Positions 16,989 through 25,447 of a DNA stretch of 64,000 nt are shown here, piece after piece. The position numbers and the translations under genes are program-made. Origin of the DNA: Sinobaca qinghaiensis (lineage in GTDB: Bacteria > Bacillota > Bacilli > Bacillales > Marinococcaceae); assembly GCF_003610495.1 (NCBI RefSeq), contig NZ_RAPK01000010.1:344109-408108 (forward strand), in the 5' to 3' direction. Numbering within the stretch: the stretch's first letter is position 1; every line of letters begins with the position of its first letter. The notes beneath the pieces were generated by a model that was given only the letters and a program-made list of their open reading frames with translations, was not told the origin of the DNA and did not search any database.

Positions 16989-19900
16989 TTATGCTTGCTC
17001 CTTGTTGTTGTGAGTATATAATGCCTGGTTAATCTTACTAACAATTTCCTCCATTTGTCCATGGAAGATAATGTCTAATTGTTTATATCCACCACGACTT
17101 TTAAATGGTTCTACGTTAAATGCTTTTTCTGGATCCGGATCAAGAATAGACTCTTTTAACAATTGTTTTTCGATTTTTTCTAACCATTGCCTTTGTACTG
17201 GTGGCCAGGATTTCATCTGATAAATATCTTTCATGGCTATTTTAATACGATCCTCATGACTCACTAAAGGATCACCTATAGCCTGTTTTCTTACGAAGCT
17301 AATAATATCTGCAGCAATATCTTCATTTTTTGCATCGCGCCATGCTGTCTGAAGTCCTGCCTCTGTAAATCCTTGTTGATCCAATGCAATACGTAGCTCT
17401 CTTAGTTGCTCTCTTGTGAGTTCCTTGGGACGGGTACATACTACCTGCAGTGCGGGGATTTTATTCATATTTTCTTGGATAAAGGTATGAAATTGCTCCA
17501 GATAATCCTCTGGTTTATCCGCCTTACCATATCCGCGAGTAACTTCTATTAATTCATCTTCGTGATTTGAAATATACTGTTTGGCTGAGCGGTATCGGTT
17601 TTCATCTAAAAAGGGAATGAGAGTTGGTTTGTCTCTCAATAATTCAATAACTTCATTAGAAGTACTGCCTTTTATCCATTGAACGAATTCTGTAACCGTA
17701 AACCCATCCATTAATGTTTCAAATATCTGATGATCTTCTTCATTCCATGATTGTTTTTTCCTTTGGATTTTTGCTGCTAGTTCTTCTTGATGTTGTTTCT
17801 GTTCTGCGGGTGCTTCAATTTGTTCCAATTCATCTACAATTTGCTCGACAGAAACCTTAGGTCGTTTAACAACTGGTTTCATATCTGAATAAGCCTTTAA
17901 GCTTTCGTATAATCCTACCGCATCATAAATCGCAAAGTACTCTTTTCCAATATCTTCACAAAGTCTTGTGGCACGTCCCAGCATTTGCTCATATAAAATG
18001 CGAGAGCGAACGCGACGCATAAACACAATATTGGTTATGGCCGGGACATCTATTCCGGTGGTTAGGAGATCTACGGTTACTACGATATTAGGATTTCGTT
18101 CATTTTTAAATTGCTTAATCGCATAAGAAGGATCTTTAATAGAACCAGTTATTTTCATAATTGCATTGTCTTCTACCGGTCCATGAATAGTCTCAAGCTT
18201 TTCTTTCAGCATATTTACTATCATATCCGCGTGATCGTCCGTAGCTGCAAAAACTAGCGTCTTGCCTAAACTCATCGGATCAATATAATTAGATAACTCG
18301 GTCAATACCACTTCGTTAAAATTTTTCGTGATGACCATTTTGTTAAAATGAGTGACGTCTAAATTCACTTCATCTTCTAACATTTCTTTATTTATTTCGC
18401 CTGACTGTGGATCATAGTAGTCTACTTCTTCTCCCTGTTTCCAACGAATTCCTTGTTGTTTCAGTGCTGTTTCGAACTGATAGGGAGGTTCGTGATCAAT
18501 TAAATATCCATCTATGACTGCTTCTCGGTACGTATAGGTATATACGGGATTACCAAATATATCTACAGTATGAAGAGCGGGAGTAGCGGTCAATCCAATA
18601 GGAACCGCATCAAAATACTCTAACACTTGGCGATATTTACTAACATATTCTTTTTGATCGCGAAACATCATTTCGGTTTCTGACATTTCTTTATCCAATG
18701 TGTATCCTCTATGTGCCTCATCAACAATAATACAGTCGTATTGATCTACCGTCGGCTTCTGACTATCGTCTTCTTGATAAAATAACCGCTTCACCATGCC
18801 TTGTACTGTAGCAATTTGGACCTTGGTTTCTCCTTCTGGAGATTTATCGTTTAGTGTTTGAAGATTAAAGATCTCTGTAAAAGACATATAGTCTTCTAAC
18901 TTTGAATCTTTAAATGCTGCTTCAGCCTGTTCACCAAGAGCTGATCGATCTACTAAAAACAAAATCCGATGAAACCTTTTTGCTTTAATTAGACGGTAGA
19001 TCAAGCCTATAGCAAGTCTAGTTTTTCCAGTACCCGTTGCTAAAGCAAGCAGAGCCTCTCGTTTACCATTTCTCAAAGCGTCTTCTACAGCCAAAATAGC
19101 TTCTTCTTGATAAGTACGTAGCTTTAAATAATCAAGAGGTTCCTCATTTAATTTTTTAGTTGCTTCGCCTAAATCTTTTTTAGCTAGCTCTTTTAAACCA
19201 CTTGGACTGTAGATTTTTTGTAACGCTCGTGGATGATTAGTCGGAGATCTTGCATCTAAAAACCATACCCCGGATTTATCTTGAATTTGTTTTAAATAAG
19301 CTCTTCCATTCGTAGCAAATAAAAATGGTACACTGTACTCCCCGTTAGACTCCAAAATTACTTCGTCTTCTTTTTGTTCCACATTTCTAGCATATATTTT
19401 AGCTTGTTCAATATCAGCAGGTATATTTTTGCTTTTTCTTTTCGCTTCAATAATCCCTAAAAATTCTAGTCCAACAAATAAAGCGTAATCTACCCGCCCT
19501 CCATTTACAGGCCATTCTGCAATAGCTTTATCCTTATTCTTTTCGGGACGAGTGCCCTTACTATAACGAATGTTATTTGTGTCTGCTACCCATCCTGCGT
19601 CTCTTAGTTGTTCATCAATAATTTCTCTTGTTTCATCTTCATTTAATTGCAAATTCTTGCTGGACTGCTGAGCATGTTGTTTTCTTTTTGTTTTTTCAGA
19701 TGCCTGAACATATACTTGCCGCTTACGTAAATTGTCTAGATCTTCCTTAAGAGTGCCTATTTCTATTTCATACTGTTCTTGAAGCACAGTAAGTTCTTTA
19801 GCGTTTATTAATTGCTCTTGTTGGGGCTTTTGATAATCAGGAATTTTATAATCCCAATCTCCATAAACCTCCATCATCCAAACACCTATATGGTAAGCCA

Positions 19901-20234
19901 TGCGTAATGTTATTTCTGCCTCTTCTGTAGTACCATATCCACCCTGGTGTACCGCTTTATTACCTTTCTTACGAAGCGTATGAAATAACTCTTCTAGATC
20001 TTCAGTAATAACTCCGTCTTTCTTTAATAATCTTAATCGATCTAATTGACTTATGTCCTGTGATTCATTAATCTCTTCAAAAGCCATAACATATTTTGTA
20101 GTAGTCTCCGCAAATAATCGTAATTTAATTAATGTAGTACTAGGATCTATGTATATATTTTTTTCAGCCATCTCACCAAGTTGAGCTAATACAGTCCATT
20201 TTTCAGCTAAAAATGAAAAATTGCTATTTGACAA
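16989..20234 (-). CDS. hsdR: Type I restriction endonuclease subunit HsdR
   Basis: A 1081-residue motor/nuclease subunit. Residues 1-130 resemble DUF4145. Next come a coiled-coil linker, an HSDR_N-type nuclease region with the strand pair VDYALFVGLEFLGIIEAKRKSK (near 247-268; D...E-A-K is the PD-(D/E)XK core), a helicase with Walker A ALATGTGKTRLA near 390-401 and DEAH near 504, helicase C motifs (VTVDLLTTGIDVPAI, QMLGRATR) and an EcoEI-type C-terminal domain. It cleaves unmethylated DNA after translocation. The start is TTG, chosen because taggaggg lies six bases upstream. The gene appears intact, so the restriction system should be active. Confidence 0.93.
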   Translation of the reverse strand: MSNSNFSFLAEKWTVLAQLGEMAEKNIYIDPSTTLIKLRLFAETTTKYVMAFEEINESQDISQLDRLRLLKKDGVITEDLEELFHTLRKKGNKAVHQGGYGTTEEAEITLRMAYHIGVWMMEVYGDWDYKIPDYQKPQQEQLINAKELTVLQEQYEIEIGTLKEDLDNLRKRQVYVQASEKTKRKQHAQQSSKNLQLNEDETREIIDEQLRDAGWVADTNNIRYSKGTRPEKNKDKAIAEWPVNGGRVDYALFVGLEFLGIIEAKRKSKNIPADIEQAKIYARNVEQKEDEVILESNGEYSVPFLFATNGRAYLKQIQDKSGVWFLDARSPTNHPRALQKIYSPSGLKELAKKDLGEATKKLNEEPLDYLKLRTYQEEAILAVEDALRNGKREALLALATGTGKTRLAIGLIYRLIKAKRFHRILFLVDRSALGEQAEAAFKDSKLEDYMSFTEIFNLQTLNDKSPEGETKVQIATVQGMVKRLFYQEDDSQKPTVDQYDCIIVDEAHRGYTLDKEMSETEMMFRDQKEYVSKYRQVLEYFDAVPIGLTATPALHTVDIFGNPVYTYTYREAVIDGYLIDHEPPYQFETALKQQGIRWKQGEEVDYYDPQSGEINKEMLEDEVNLDVTHFNKMVITKNFNEVVLTELSNYIDPMSLGKTLVFAATDDHADMIVNMLKEKLETIHGPVEDNAIMKITGSIKDPSYAIKQFKNERNPNIVVTVDLLTTGIDVPAITNIVFMRRVRSRILYEQMLGRATRLCEDIGKEYFAIYDAVGLYESLKAYSDMKPVVKRPKVSVEQIVDELEQIEAPAEQKQHQEELAAKIQRKKQSWNEEDHQIFETLMDGFTVTEFVQWIKGSTSNEVIELLRDKPTLIPFLDENRYRSAKQYISNHEDELIEVTRGYGKADKPEDYLEQFHTFIQENMNKIPALQVVCTRPKELTREQLRELRIALDQQGFTEAGLQTAWRDAKNEDIAADIISFVRKQAIGDPLVSHEDRIKIAMKDIYQMKSWPPVQRQWLEKIEKQLLKESILDPDPEKAFNVEPFKSRGGYKQLDIIFHGQMEEIVSKINQALYTHNNKEQA

Positions 20235-20255
20235 AGCGAACCCTCCTAAAAGTAT

Positions 20256-20594
20256 TTATAAGCCGAATCTTTCTGCTATATTTACAATCCCTACAATTAT
20301 CAAAAGACCTATTGGTAATACAATCATTGGAATTGAAAATAATGCTAATAATCCTGCTAATCCACTGATAAAAAAGATATTTGCATCAAATATATAAGTA
20401 GCTATATAAGAAATACAAATCCACAAACCAGCTGTTTTACCACAAAATCTTGTTATATCATTACTTTCAATATGAGATTCTTTTTTATAAACTTCGATAA
20501 AATGCAGAGCTCTTCCGTGCAATTCTATTTCTCTTTTCTTCAAAAAATAATATATGGCAGCTGCGCCAAAAAAAATAATAAAATTTAACATCAT
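20256..20594 (-). CDS. Small membrane protein upstream of hsdR
   Basis: A 112-residue protein with an N-terminal helix (residues 2-18), a polar stretch rich in charged residues, and two or three helices near 52-108. The start ATG has aaggagag upstream. It ends 21 bases before hsdR and could share its transcript. No family is recognised. It might belong with the TIR/two-helix membrane genes just upstream or with the restriction genes; the 165-base gap upstream leaves that open. Confidence 0.6.
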   Translation of the reverse strand: MMLNFIIFFGAAAIYYFLKKREIELHGRALHFIEVYKKESHIESNDITRFCGKTAGLWICISYIATYIFDANIFFISGLAGLLALFSIPMIVLPIGLLIIVGIVNIAERFGL

Positions 20595-20759
20595 TTCTTC
20601 TCTCCTTCAGAGTTTTTGTTCAAATAATATATTTTATTATTATCAAAACACTAACAACGATTGGTAGATAAAAAAGCCACTCCGTCTTAGAAAAGAAACA
20701 TCTTATAAAGCATGTGCTTTTTTTCTTTTTTAATTGATTTTTTATATCTATTAATGACA

Positions 20760-21032
20760 TTAAAAATTTCTCTCATTTTCCTCTTTGACTATTTCAAATA
20801 GCACTCTATATTTTCTTTCTAATTGTAAATAGTAAGAGTCTAACATCCAAAAAATTATTATAGGAACAAATATTATAATAATTGATTGATGGGTAATATC
20901 ATTACTGCCATATAAAGCTAGTACTCCAGCTACCAGTGCCACTGTCCAACCCTTTAAAGCAAAACAATTAGAGGACATTCGCAGTATTACAGTTTGTATC
21001 ATTTCTAAATTTCGGATTTTTTGTTCTTTCAA
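20760..21032 (-). CDS. Two-helix membrane protein, TIR partner
   Basis: A 90-residue protein with predicted helices near residues 25-42 and 50-67, ending in a charged helix (YLQLERKYRVLFEIVKEENE). I place the start at the TTG at 21032, just after gaggtgg; an upstream TTG at 21056 would add eight residues. Either way it begins at or next to the end of the TIR gene, so translation is probably coupled. The motif F/C-ALKGWTVALVAG followed by FWMLDSYYLQLERKYR is one I associate with small membrane proteins found beside TIR genes, from memory. It has no visible ligand-binding domain. It may be a membrane effector or anchor for the TIR protein, but this is inference. Confidence 0.65.
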   Translation of the reverse strand: MKEQKIRNLEMIQTVILRMSSNCFALKGWTVALVAGVLALYGSNDITHQSIIIIFVPIIIFWMLDSYYLQLERKYRVLFEIVKEENERNF

Positions 21033-21042
21033 ATTGCCACCT

Positions 21043-21828
21043 CTAACTAGTTTCAATATTACTATATTTATACAATGCGTCTAAGCCATGCTCATTATTT
21101 ACTTTAGCTTTAAAAGCTACGATTAAAAGAGTAAAGTCTTTTAATCTAGGTAAATCGTTCAGATTGAGTGAATATTTGATTCTCAATTGATCTGACTCTT
21201 CAGATCGTTTTTCTGCGCTTTTTTGTAAACCTTCTCTACCTTCTCTATGTTCCTCGGGAGATTTTTTTCTAATTAAATCCATCATTGCGATTTCATGATA
21301 AATCCATGATGATTCTGTCTCATGCTTTATAACTTCTTTAGCGTTACTTATAGAGTTAGAGGTATTCAAGAAAAATAAACATTCTGTATTATCCATCATT
21401 TTCGTAAGCGCTGTTGATAACATTATGTGCACATGACTAGTAGAAAAATTCCTTTTATTGTAATCATAATTATCCGAGCCTTCAATTTTACAATATTTTT
21501 TATCAATTTCTCTCAATAAATCTCCTGCATAACCCCATACTTGCGAGTCTATAAAAGCAGTTAAACCCATCTCTTTATGTAACCATCCCGCTAAACCTAG
21601 AGCTATAGGTTCGTCTTTATGAGAATGTGATAAAAATATATCAGCTTTTATATCTGGAAACCAATTTTTTTGTAACTGTTCTCCGTCAATAATACCTTCT
21701 GAATCTGTATAATAATTAAGTTGATTTATTATATCTTTTCTTTGTTCTGCAAATATTTCTTTTCCTCTATCGATATAATCGCTGTAATTTCTCTCTCTCT
21801 CTATCTCTACATTAAAACCAGTAAACAT
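21043..21828 (-). CDS. TIR-domain protein
   Basis: A 261-residue protein. After ~60 helical residues comes a TIR-type domain that begins ADIFLSHSHKDE (residues 62-73), followed by LGLTAFIDSQVWGYAGDLLREID and a strand CLFFLNTSNS; the final part is charged and helical. Bacterial TIR domains cleave NAD+ or make cyclic ADP-ribose-type signals, often in anti-phage systems such as Thoeris. I cannot confirm the catalytic glutamate by eye. The ribosome binding site is gggagg. The gene is followed at once by the two-helix membrane gene, making a compact pair. No ThsA-like or CBASS cyclase gene is nearby, so it does not match the standard systems I know. Confidence 0.8.
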   Translation of the reverse strand: MFTGFNVEIERERNYSDYIDRGKEIFAEQRKDIINQLNYYTDSEGIIDGEQLQKNWFPDIKADIFLSHSHKDEPIALGLAGWLHKEMGLTAFIDSQVWGYAGDLLREIDKKYCKIEGSDNYDYNKRNFSTSHVHIMLSTALTKMMDNTECLFFLNTSNSISNAKEVIKHETESSWIYHEIAMMDLIRKKSPEEHREGREGLQKSAEKRSEESDQLRIKYSLNLNDLPRLKDFTLLIVAFKAKVNNEHGLDALYKYSNIETS

Positions 21829-21857
21829 ACTTAATTCCTCCCATTAGTTATTAAAAT

Positions 21858-22127
21858 TCACCTTTTCTTAAATTTACTATTGGTAGATTTTGACTTAACT
21901 TTCTCTAACTTTTGTTTAGTTACGTTCTTAGCATCTGATGTCTTTTTTTTATCTTTAAAAAGTTGAATGATTTTCTCATTTTTTAAACTCACTATACTCC
22001 AGTCCCCAATAGATAAATCGGGAGGAAGTTGATCTTTATCTATTACATATTCTTTTCCAAGCTCTTCAACTAATATAACCGCATATTTATCATCTTCAAT
22101 ACGGTCCAATATCCCTCTTACTTCCAT
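21858..22127 (-). CDS. DUF3006 domain protein
   Basis: An 89-residue protein. The first 60 residues (GILDRIEDDKYAVILVEELGKEYVIDKDQLP, then GDWSIVSL) match the DUF3006 pattern: a small beta-barrel that usually sits next to ComEC/Rec2-like metallo-beta-lactamase genes. The tail is lysine-rich and probably disordered. The gene begins three bases after the end of the metallo-beta-lactamase lipoprotein gene, so the pair is an operon. The function of DUF3006 is not established. The basic tail could bind nucleic acid. Confidence 0.75.
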   Translation of the reverse strand: MEVRGILDRIEDDKYAVILVEELGKEYVIDKDQLPPDLSIGDWSIVSLKNEKIIQLFKDKKKTSDAKNVTKQKLEKVKSKSTNSKFKKR

Positions 22128-22130
22128 CGC

Positions 22131-23393
22131 TTACCCTCCTATACACGCGAGTCCTTCTGCTTTTATCTCATCTACCCGAGTGGGGCCTATTCCACTAATA
22201 CGTTCCATATCGTCTATAGAGCTAAAAGGCCGTAGTTCTTCTATTTGTTCTGCCCGTTCTACTCCTATTTGATTAATATTCTGTAGCTGCTCACTCGAGG
22301 CAGCGTTAATATCGATACACTCTCCCTGGGTTTCCTCTTCTACATTTTCATCAGGATTATTGCTTGAATGTTCAGACTCATTATCAGATGACATAATATC
22401 TTCAGAAGTACGTTCTTCCTCTTTCATTGTCTCAATATCATACGACTCTCCATCACTCGTCACGACAATCGTCCCGTCTACACTAGTACCGTATACCTCC
22501 GTACCACGTCCTTCTAATGCTTCAAGCACCGAATCATGGGGATGGCCGTACTGGTTATCTTCTCCGGCTGAATAAATGGCTACTGCCGGATCGACTTCAT
22601 CGATAAAAATGGATGAACTGGACGTGTCTGATCCATGATGACCCAGTTGTAAAATATCCGTTTCCAATGTATATCCGCGGCTTATAATTTGTGCTTCTGT
22701 CGCTTCTTCTACATCCCCTGTAAGCATCACAGAAAAGTCATCTCCATATTGAAAACGAGCGGATAGAGAGTTATTGTTCTCGTCGCTATCCAGGTTTTCC
22801 GGATTAATCATTTCTATCTGCAGCGGACCTACATCGTATATGTCTCCCGCTCGTGATTCCTCATACCCTACATCATAATAATCAATAGCATCGATGACAC
22901 GTTCGAAGGTTTGAGATGTTTGAATCTCTCCGGACATAAATACTTCCTCTACGGAGAAATCTTCGATAATCCTGTCAGCTTGTCCAATATGATCGGCGTG
23001 AGGATGACTAAGCATCATAACATCTATGTTTTCAATTCTTTCTGTGTTCAAATAATGGATTACATCGTCTTGGTTCCAATCCCCCGCATCAAAAAGGACA
23101 GCATAGTCTTCATCACCTTCACTGTATTCAAATAACGTGGCATCTGCTTGCCCAGCATCGATAAAATGTACTTTGATATCCTCTATAGGCTCTGTTTCTT
23201 CGTTTATCTGATCTTCATTTGTTGGCTCTTCTTGTGCCGTTTCTACTGACTGAACTGCTTCTTCAGACGAGCTGGCTTCCACTTCTGTCGCCTCAGTAGA
23301 TCTTTCTTCACTATCGACTGCTTGTTCACTACTACACCCAGCTGTAACTAATAAAAAACTACCAAGTAAAATAGATATGTACTTCATTTCCAT
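22131..23393 (-). CDS. Metallo-beta-lactamase-fold lipoprotein with ComEA-type HhH domain
   Basis: A 420-residue lipoprotein. The signal peptide ends in the lipobox LVTAGC near residue 19, followed by an acidic linker. Residues ~75-310 form a ComEC-like metallo-beta-lactamase domain with HPHADHIGQ (metal ligands) and LQLGHHGSDTS. The C-terminus (INAASSEQLQNINQIGVERAEQI...) is a helix-hairpin-helix pair like ComEA, a DNA-binding fold. Such secreted proteins are thought to act on extracellular DNA, perhaps as nucleases. The start ATG follows aagggggtatttagt. The upstream region holds a long inverted-repeat element, and a decayed copy of this gene's start lies at 2851-2990. Confidence 0.85.
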   Translation of the reverse strand: MEMKYISILLGSFLLVTAGCSSEQAVDSEERSTEATEVEASSSEEAVQSVETAQEEPTNEDQINEETEPIEDIKVHFIDAGQADATLFEYSEGDEDYAVLFDAGDWNQDDVIHYLNTERIENIDVMMLSHPHADHIGQADRIIEDFSVEEVFMSGEIQTSQTFERVIDAIDYYDVGYEESRAGDIYDVGPLQIEMINPENLDSDENNNSLSARFQYGDDFSVMLTGDVEEATEAQIISRGYTLETDILQLGHHGSDTSSSSIFIDEVDPAVAIYSAGEDNQYGHPHDSVLEALEGRGTEVYGTSVDGTIVVTSDGESYDIETMKEEERTSEDIMSSDNESEHSSNNPDENVEEETQGECIDINAASSEQLQNINQIGVERAEQIEELRPFSSIDDMERISGIGPTRVDEIKAEGLACIGG

Positions 23394-23501
23394 ACTAAAT
23401 ACCCCCTTCTTTAGTTTATCATTTTAACTGGGAGTGAAGGGGGTGAATATCATAAAAATTGTATATTGTAATCTTGTTTACTATTAATACTAATTGATAG
23501 C

Positions 23502-23648
23502 ACTATATTCCAGCCTTGACACTGGGACCCTGCCCCCTTTGGAATCCCTAAACCTCGAAGCAACTTGCTTCCCTTTTCTGCTCCTTCGTCGCTGTATGTT
23601 ACCAAAGGGGGCTCCCCTAGTGTAAAGGCACGCTTCGCTTGGAATAGT
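23502..23648. other. Long nested inverted repeat (possible structured RNA or MITE-like element)
   Basis: Six complementary blocks nest around one centre: actatattcca/tggaatagt, gcctt/aaggc, acact/agtgt, ggga/tccc, gccccctttgg/ccaaagggggc (23,532-23,542 with 23,602-23,612), and an apical hairpin gaagcaacttgcttc. The whole folds as one ~147-base arm on either strand. On the minus strand it would lie in the leader of the lipoprotein gene or the trailer of the 115-residue gene. No transposase is nearby and no target-site duplication is evident. I do not recognise a known RNA family. Confidence 0.6.
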
Positions 23649-23683
23649 ATACACAGGGCCATTCATTATTAATCATGCATTTC

Positions 23684-24031
23684 TTAACTATGGATAGTAA
23701 CTTTATCTTGGGTAATACGATTTGAATTAGATGAGTTTGAATCAGTAAGAGTGGTTAATGCTTTTCGAAGGATTGCTACGTCCTGAGAAGTTAAAGGCTG
23801 CATATGGCATACTTTATTGCGGATAGATGTAGTATGGCGGATCACTTTCTTTTCTTTTGGGGATAGCTGCAGGGAGTTATAATCCAGCGTTAAGGTGATG
23901 AGCTGCCAGTAGGATGGTTGGTTGGAAGTAAGAAGATCTGGGAGTAAAGAAAGTAGATGGTTTCGAAGGGTTATTTCAAGTTCGTAGAGTTGTGAATAGG
24001 CTTCTAGTAATGTTGCTTTATGCTGTTCCAT
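23684..24031 (-). CDS. Small helical protein with HEPN-like RNKVCH motif
   Basis: A 115-residue, all-helical protein starting MEQHKATLLEAYSQLYELEITLRNHLLSLL. Near residue 73 it has IRNKVCH, which fits R-x4-H of HEPN RNases, preceded by a helix with KKVIRHTTS. The size and the R-N-x-x-x-H signature resemble Swt1-like or minimal HEPN proteins. HEPN domains cleave RNA in toxin-antitoxin and abortive-infection systems. The ATG follows aaaggagctgag. The gene lies between two long hairpin elements, and the next gene on the other strand also carries an R-N-x-x-x-H motif. The functional assignment is tentative. Confidence 0.55.
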   Translation of the reverse strand: MEQHKATLLEAYSQLYELEITLRNHLLSLLPDLLTSNQPSYWQLITLTLDYNSLQLSPKEKKVIRHTTSIRNKVCHMQPLTSQDVAILRKALTTLTDSNSSNSNRITQDKVTIHS

Positions 24032-24097
24032 AGCTCAGCTCCTTTACTATAGATTGTAATGAACTAAGACTTAACTATCAACTACTTTATTCCATAA

Positions 24098-24128
24098 TTA
24101 ACAATTTTAAAGCGATTGAATGTATAAT
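24098..24128 (+). promoter_or_regulatory. Probable promoter for the structured leader and HEPN-like gene
   Basis: A perfect -10 box tataat (24,123-24,128) is preceded by ttaaca (24,098-24,103) with a 19-base spacer. This is slightly long for a SigA promoter but well placed for the leader that follows. Confidence 0.5.
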
Positions 24129-24132
24129 GAGA

Positions 24133-24298
24133 AACATTATAGTTTTTTACTTTTATGCCGTAGTCTTTTGGTGATGAAGAGTCCCTCAAATATACTCAAT
24201 GAAGTAGGCCCTCCAGGGCGGAAAGATCCTGGAGGGGTCACTTCAGGGAGATTGAGGGACGCAAGGTTCGACACCAAAAGGAAACGGAATAAATGTTA
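24133..24298 (+). ncRNA. Long structured leader upstream of the HEPN-like gene
   Basis: Nested complementary blocks on the plus strand: aacatt/aatgtt (24,133 and 24,293), cttttggtg/caccaaaag (24,165-24,173 with 24,272-24,280), gtccctcaa/ttgagggac (24,181-24,189 with 24,252-24,260), tgaagt/acttca (24,200-24,205 with 24,240-24,245) and ccctccagg/cctggaggg (24,209-24,217 with 24,228-24,236). They form one long hairpin with asymmetric internal loops. The 3' side ends just before the ribosome binding site ataggagg, so folding could control translation. I cannot match it to a riboswitch class that I know. It could be a cis-regulator, or a separate RNA that binds the HEPN-like protein. Confidence 0.65.
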
Positions 24299-24312
24299 TA
24301 GGAGGATGCCAA

Positions 24313-25383
24313 TTGGATGATCAAAACCAAGAGTCTAATAATAGTGAGAAAAAAATCAATCAAGATAAAAATCATACAAAAGAAAACAACTTTTCTTCTA
24401 CCAATTTCGAAAAATTTATTCCTAAAACCTTAGTACCCCCTCGCCCTCTCATAACTGACTCGATGTTAAAAGCTATTACAACTGCTTCAGTAAAAAATAA
24501 ACTTTTTGAAGAAATCACTTCAAAAAATAACATAATGAATAGTATTACTTCTAATCAAATTAAAGATCTAAGTAATATAGTTAAATGGAAAAGTAACATT
24601 AATCCTCAATTATTCAATACAATAGATATATACAAAAAAATCATTCCTAACCAGTTCAATGTAGTTAAAGAGACATTTAAAGTCATTGATTGGAAAGCTA
24701 TTAAAGAACATCATGAACAGTTTACGAATAACATTTTTCAACTACTTCAAGAAACTCAAAAAGAACTATGGTGTTTGGACATTGATTTAGCCTCACAAAT
24801 CGTTGAAAACGAAGTTAAAAGATCTGAAATAGAAAATTATATTAGAGATAATTTAGATTTATATATTAAAGATTTGAAAGACGAGCCATTATTTGCATTA
24901 CACAGCAGCTTAATTCAAGAAGCTTATGAGGCGTATCAGTTAGGTCATTATAAATTATGTACTATTTCACTCTTTGCACCTTTTGAACACATATTTGTCT
25001 GTTGGTTTGAAGGATATATTGATGGAGAAGACGTAAATGTTCGTCAAAGACCAAAAAGACCCGAACGCGGTAATAGCATCATCGGAAGAAGTAGAAAACT
25101 TATGAATACCGAATACAATGAAACAGAGCGTAAACAATTAATGATAATACTTACAATGCCTATTGTTCATTTCTACTCTAAAACGTTTGGAAACTTTTCT
25201 GAATATATTCCTGATCGAAAGCTCAATAGAAATGCATTAATGCATGGTTTTTATAATTATGATTCGATTACTGAAGTTGACGTATTAAAATTATTTCAAC
25301 TATTAAAGTCTCTAACTGTACTTGAATACATCTCGTATGAGGATGTATTCGGCAATGATTCTTCTAGTGGAAGTAAGCATTAG
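24313..25383 (+). CDS. HEPN-like protein behind structured leader
   Basis: A 356-residue protein. The first ~40 residues are polar and probably disordered. A helical middle region follows, then a C-terminal domain with LIQEAYEAYQLGHYKLCTISLFAPFEHIF and, near residue 320, LNRNALMHGFYNYDS followed by VLKLFQLLKSLTVLEYI. R-N-A-L-M-H fits the HEPN R-x4-H motif, and the same arrangement is seen at the C-terminus of the gene at 4913-5797. The start is TTG, seven bases after aggagg. The gene runs against all its left-hand neighbours and is the first on the plus strand after the TIR/hsd block. RNA cleavage is a prediction from the motif only. Confidence 0.7.
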   Translation: MDDQNQESNNSEKKINQDKNHTKENNFSSTNFEKFIPKTLVPPRPLITDSMLKAITTASVKNKLFEEITSKNNIMNSITSNQIKDLSNIVKWKSNINPQLFNTIDIYKKIIPNQFNVVKETFKVIDWKAIKEHHEQFTNNIFQLLQETQKELWCLDIDLASQIVENEVKRSEIENYIRDNLDLYIKDLKDEPLFALHSSLIQEAYEAYQLGHYKLCTISLFAPFEHIFVCWFEGYIDGEDVNVRQRPKRPERGNSIIGRSRKLMNTEYNETERKQLMIILTMPIVHFYSKTFGNFSEYIPDRKLNRNALMHGFYNYDSITEVDVLKLFQLLKSLTVLEYISYEDVFGNDSSSGSKH

Positions 25384-25447
25384 TATTCTACACTTGATAG
25401 AAAATATTGATAAACCAATCTTAATGATGGTTTTTTGAGGTGATGTA

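Noticed and set aside
20760..21828. Complete Thoeris or CBASS system
   Set aside because: No ThsA-like SIR2/SLOG protein and no CD-NTase gene is present; only a TIR gene and a two-helix membrane gene are seen.
23502..23648. Retron or type III toxin-antitoxin RNA
   Set aside because: No reverse transcriptase gene and no tandem RNA repeats with a ToxN-like gene are nearby.
23450..23662. 70-codon minus-strand frame over the long inverted repeat
   Set aside because: Composition follows the palindrome, with no start site.
24120..24320. 66-codon plus-strand frame over the structured leader
   Set aside because: It spans the hairpin, lacks a ribosome site and has no family resemblance. The RNA interpretation explains the sequence better.
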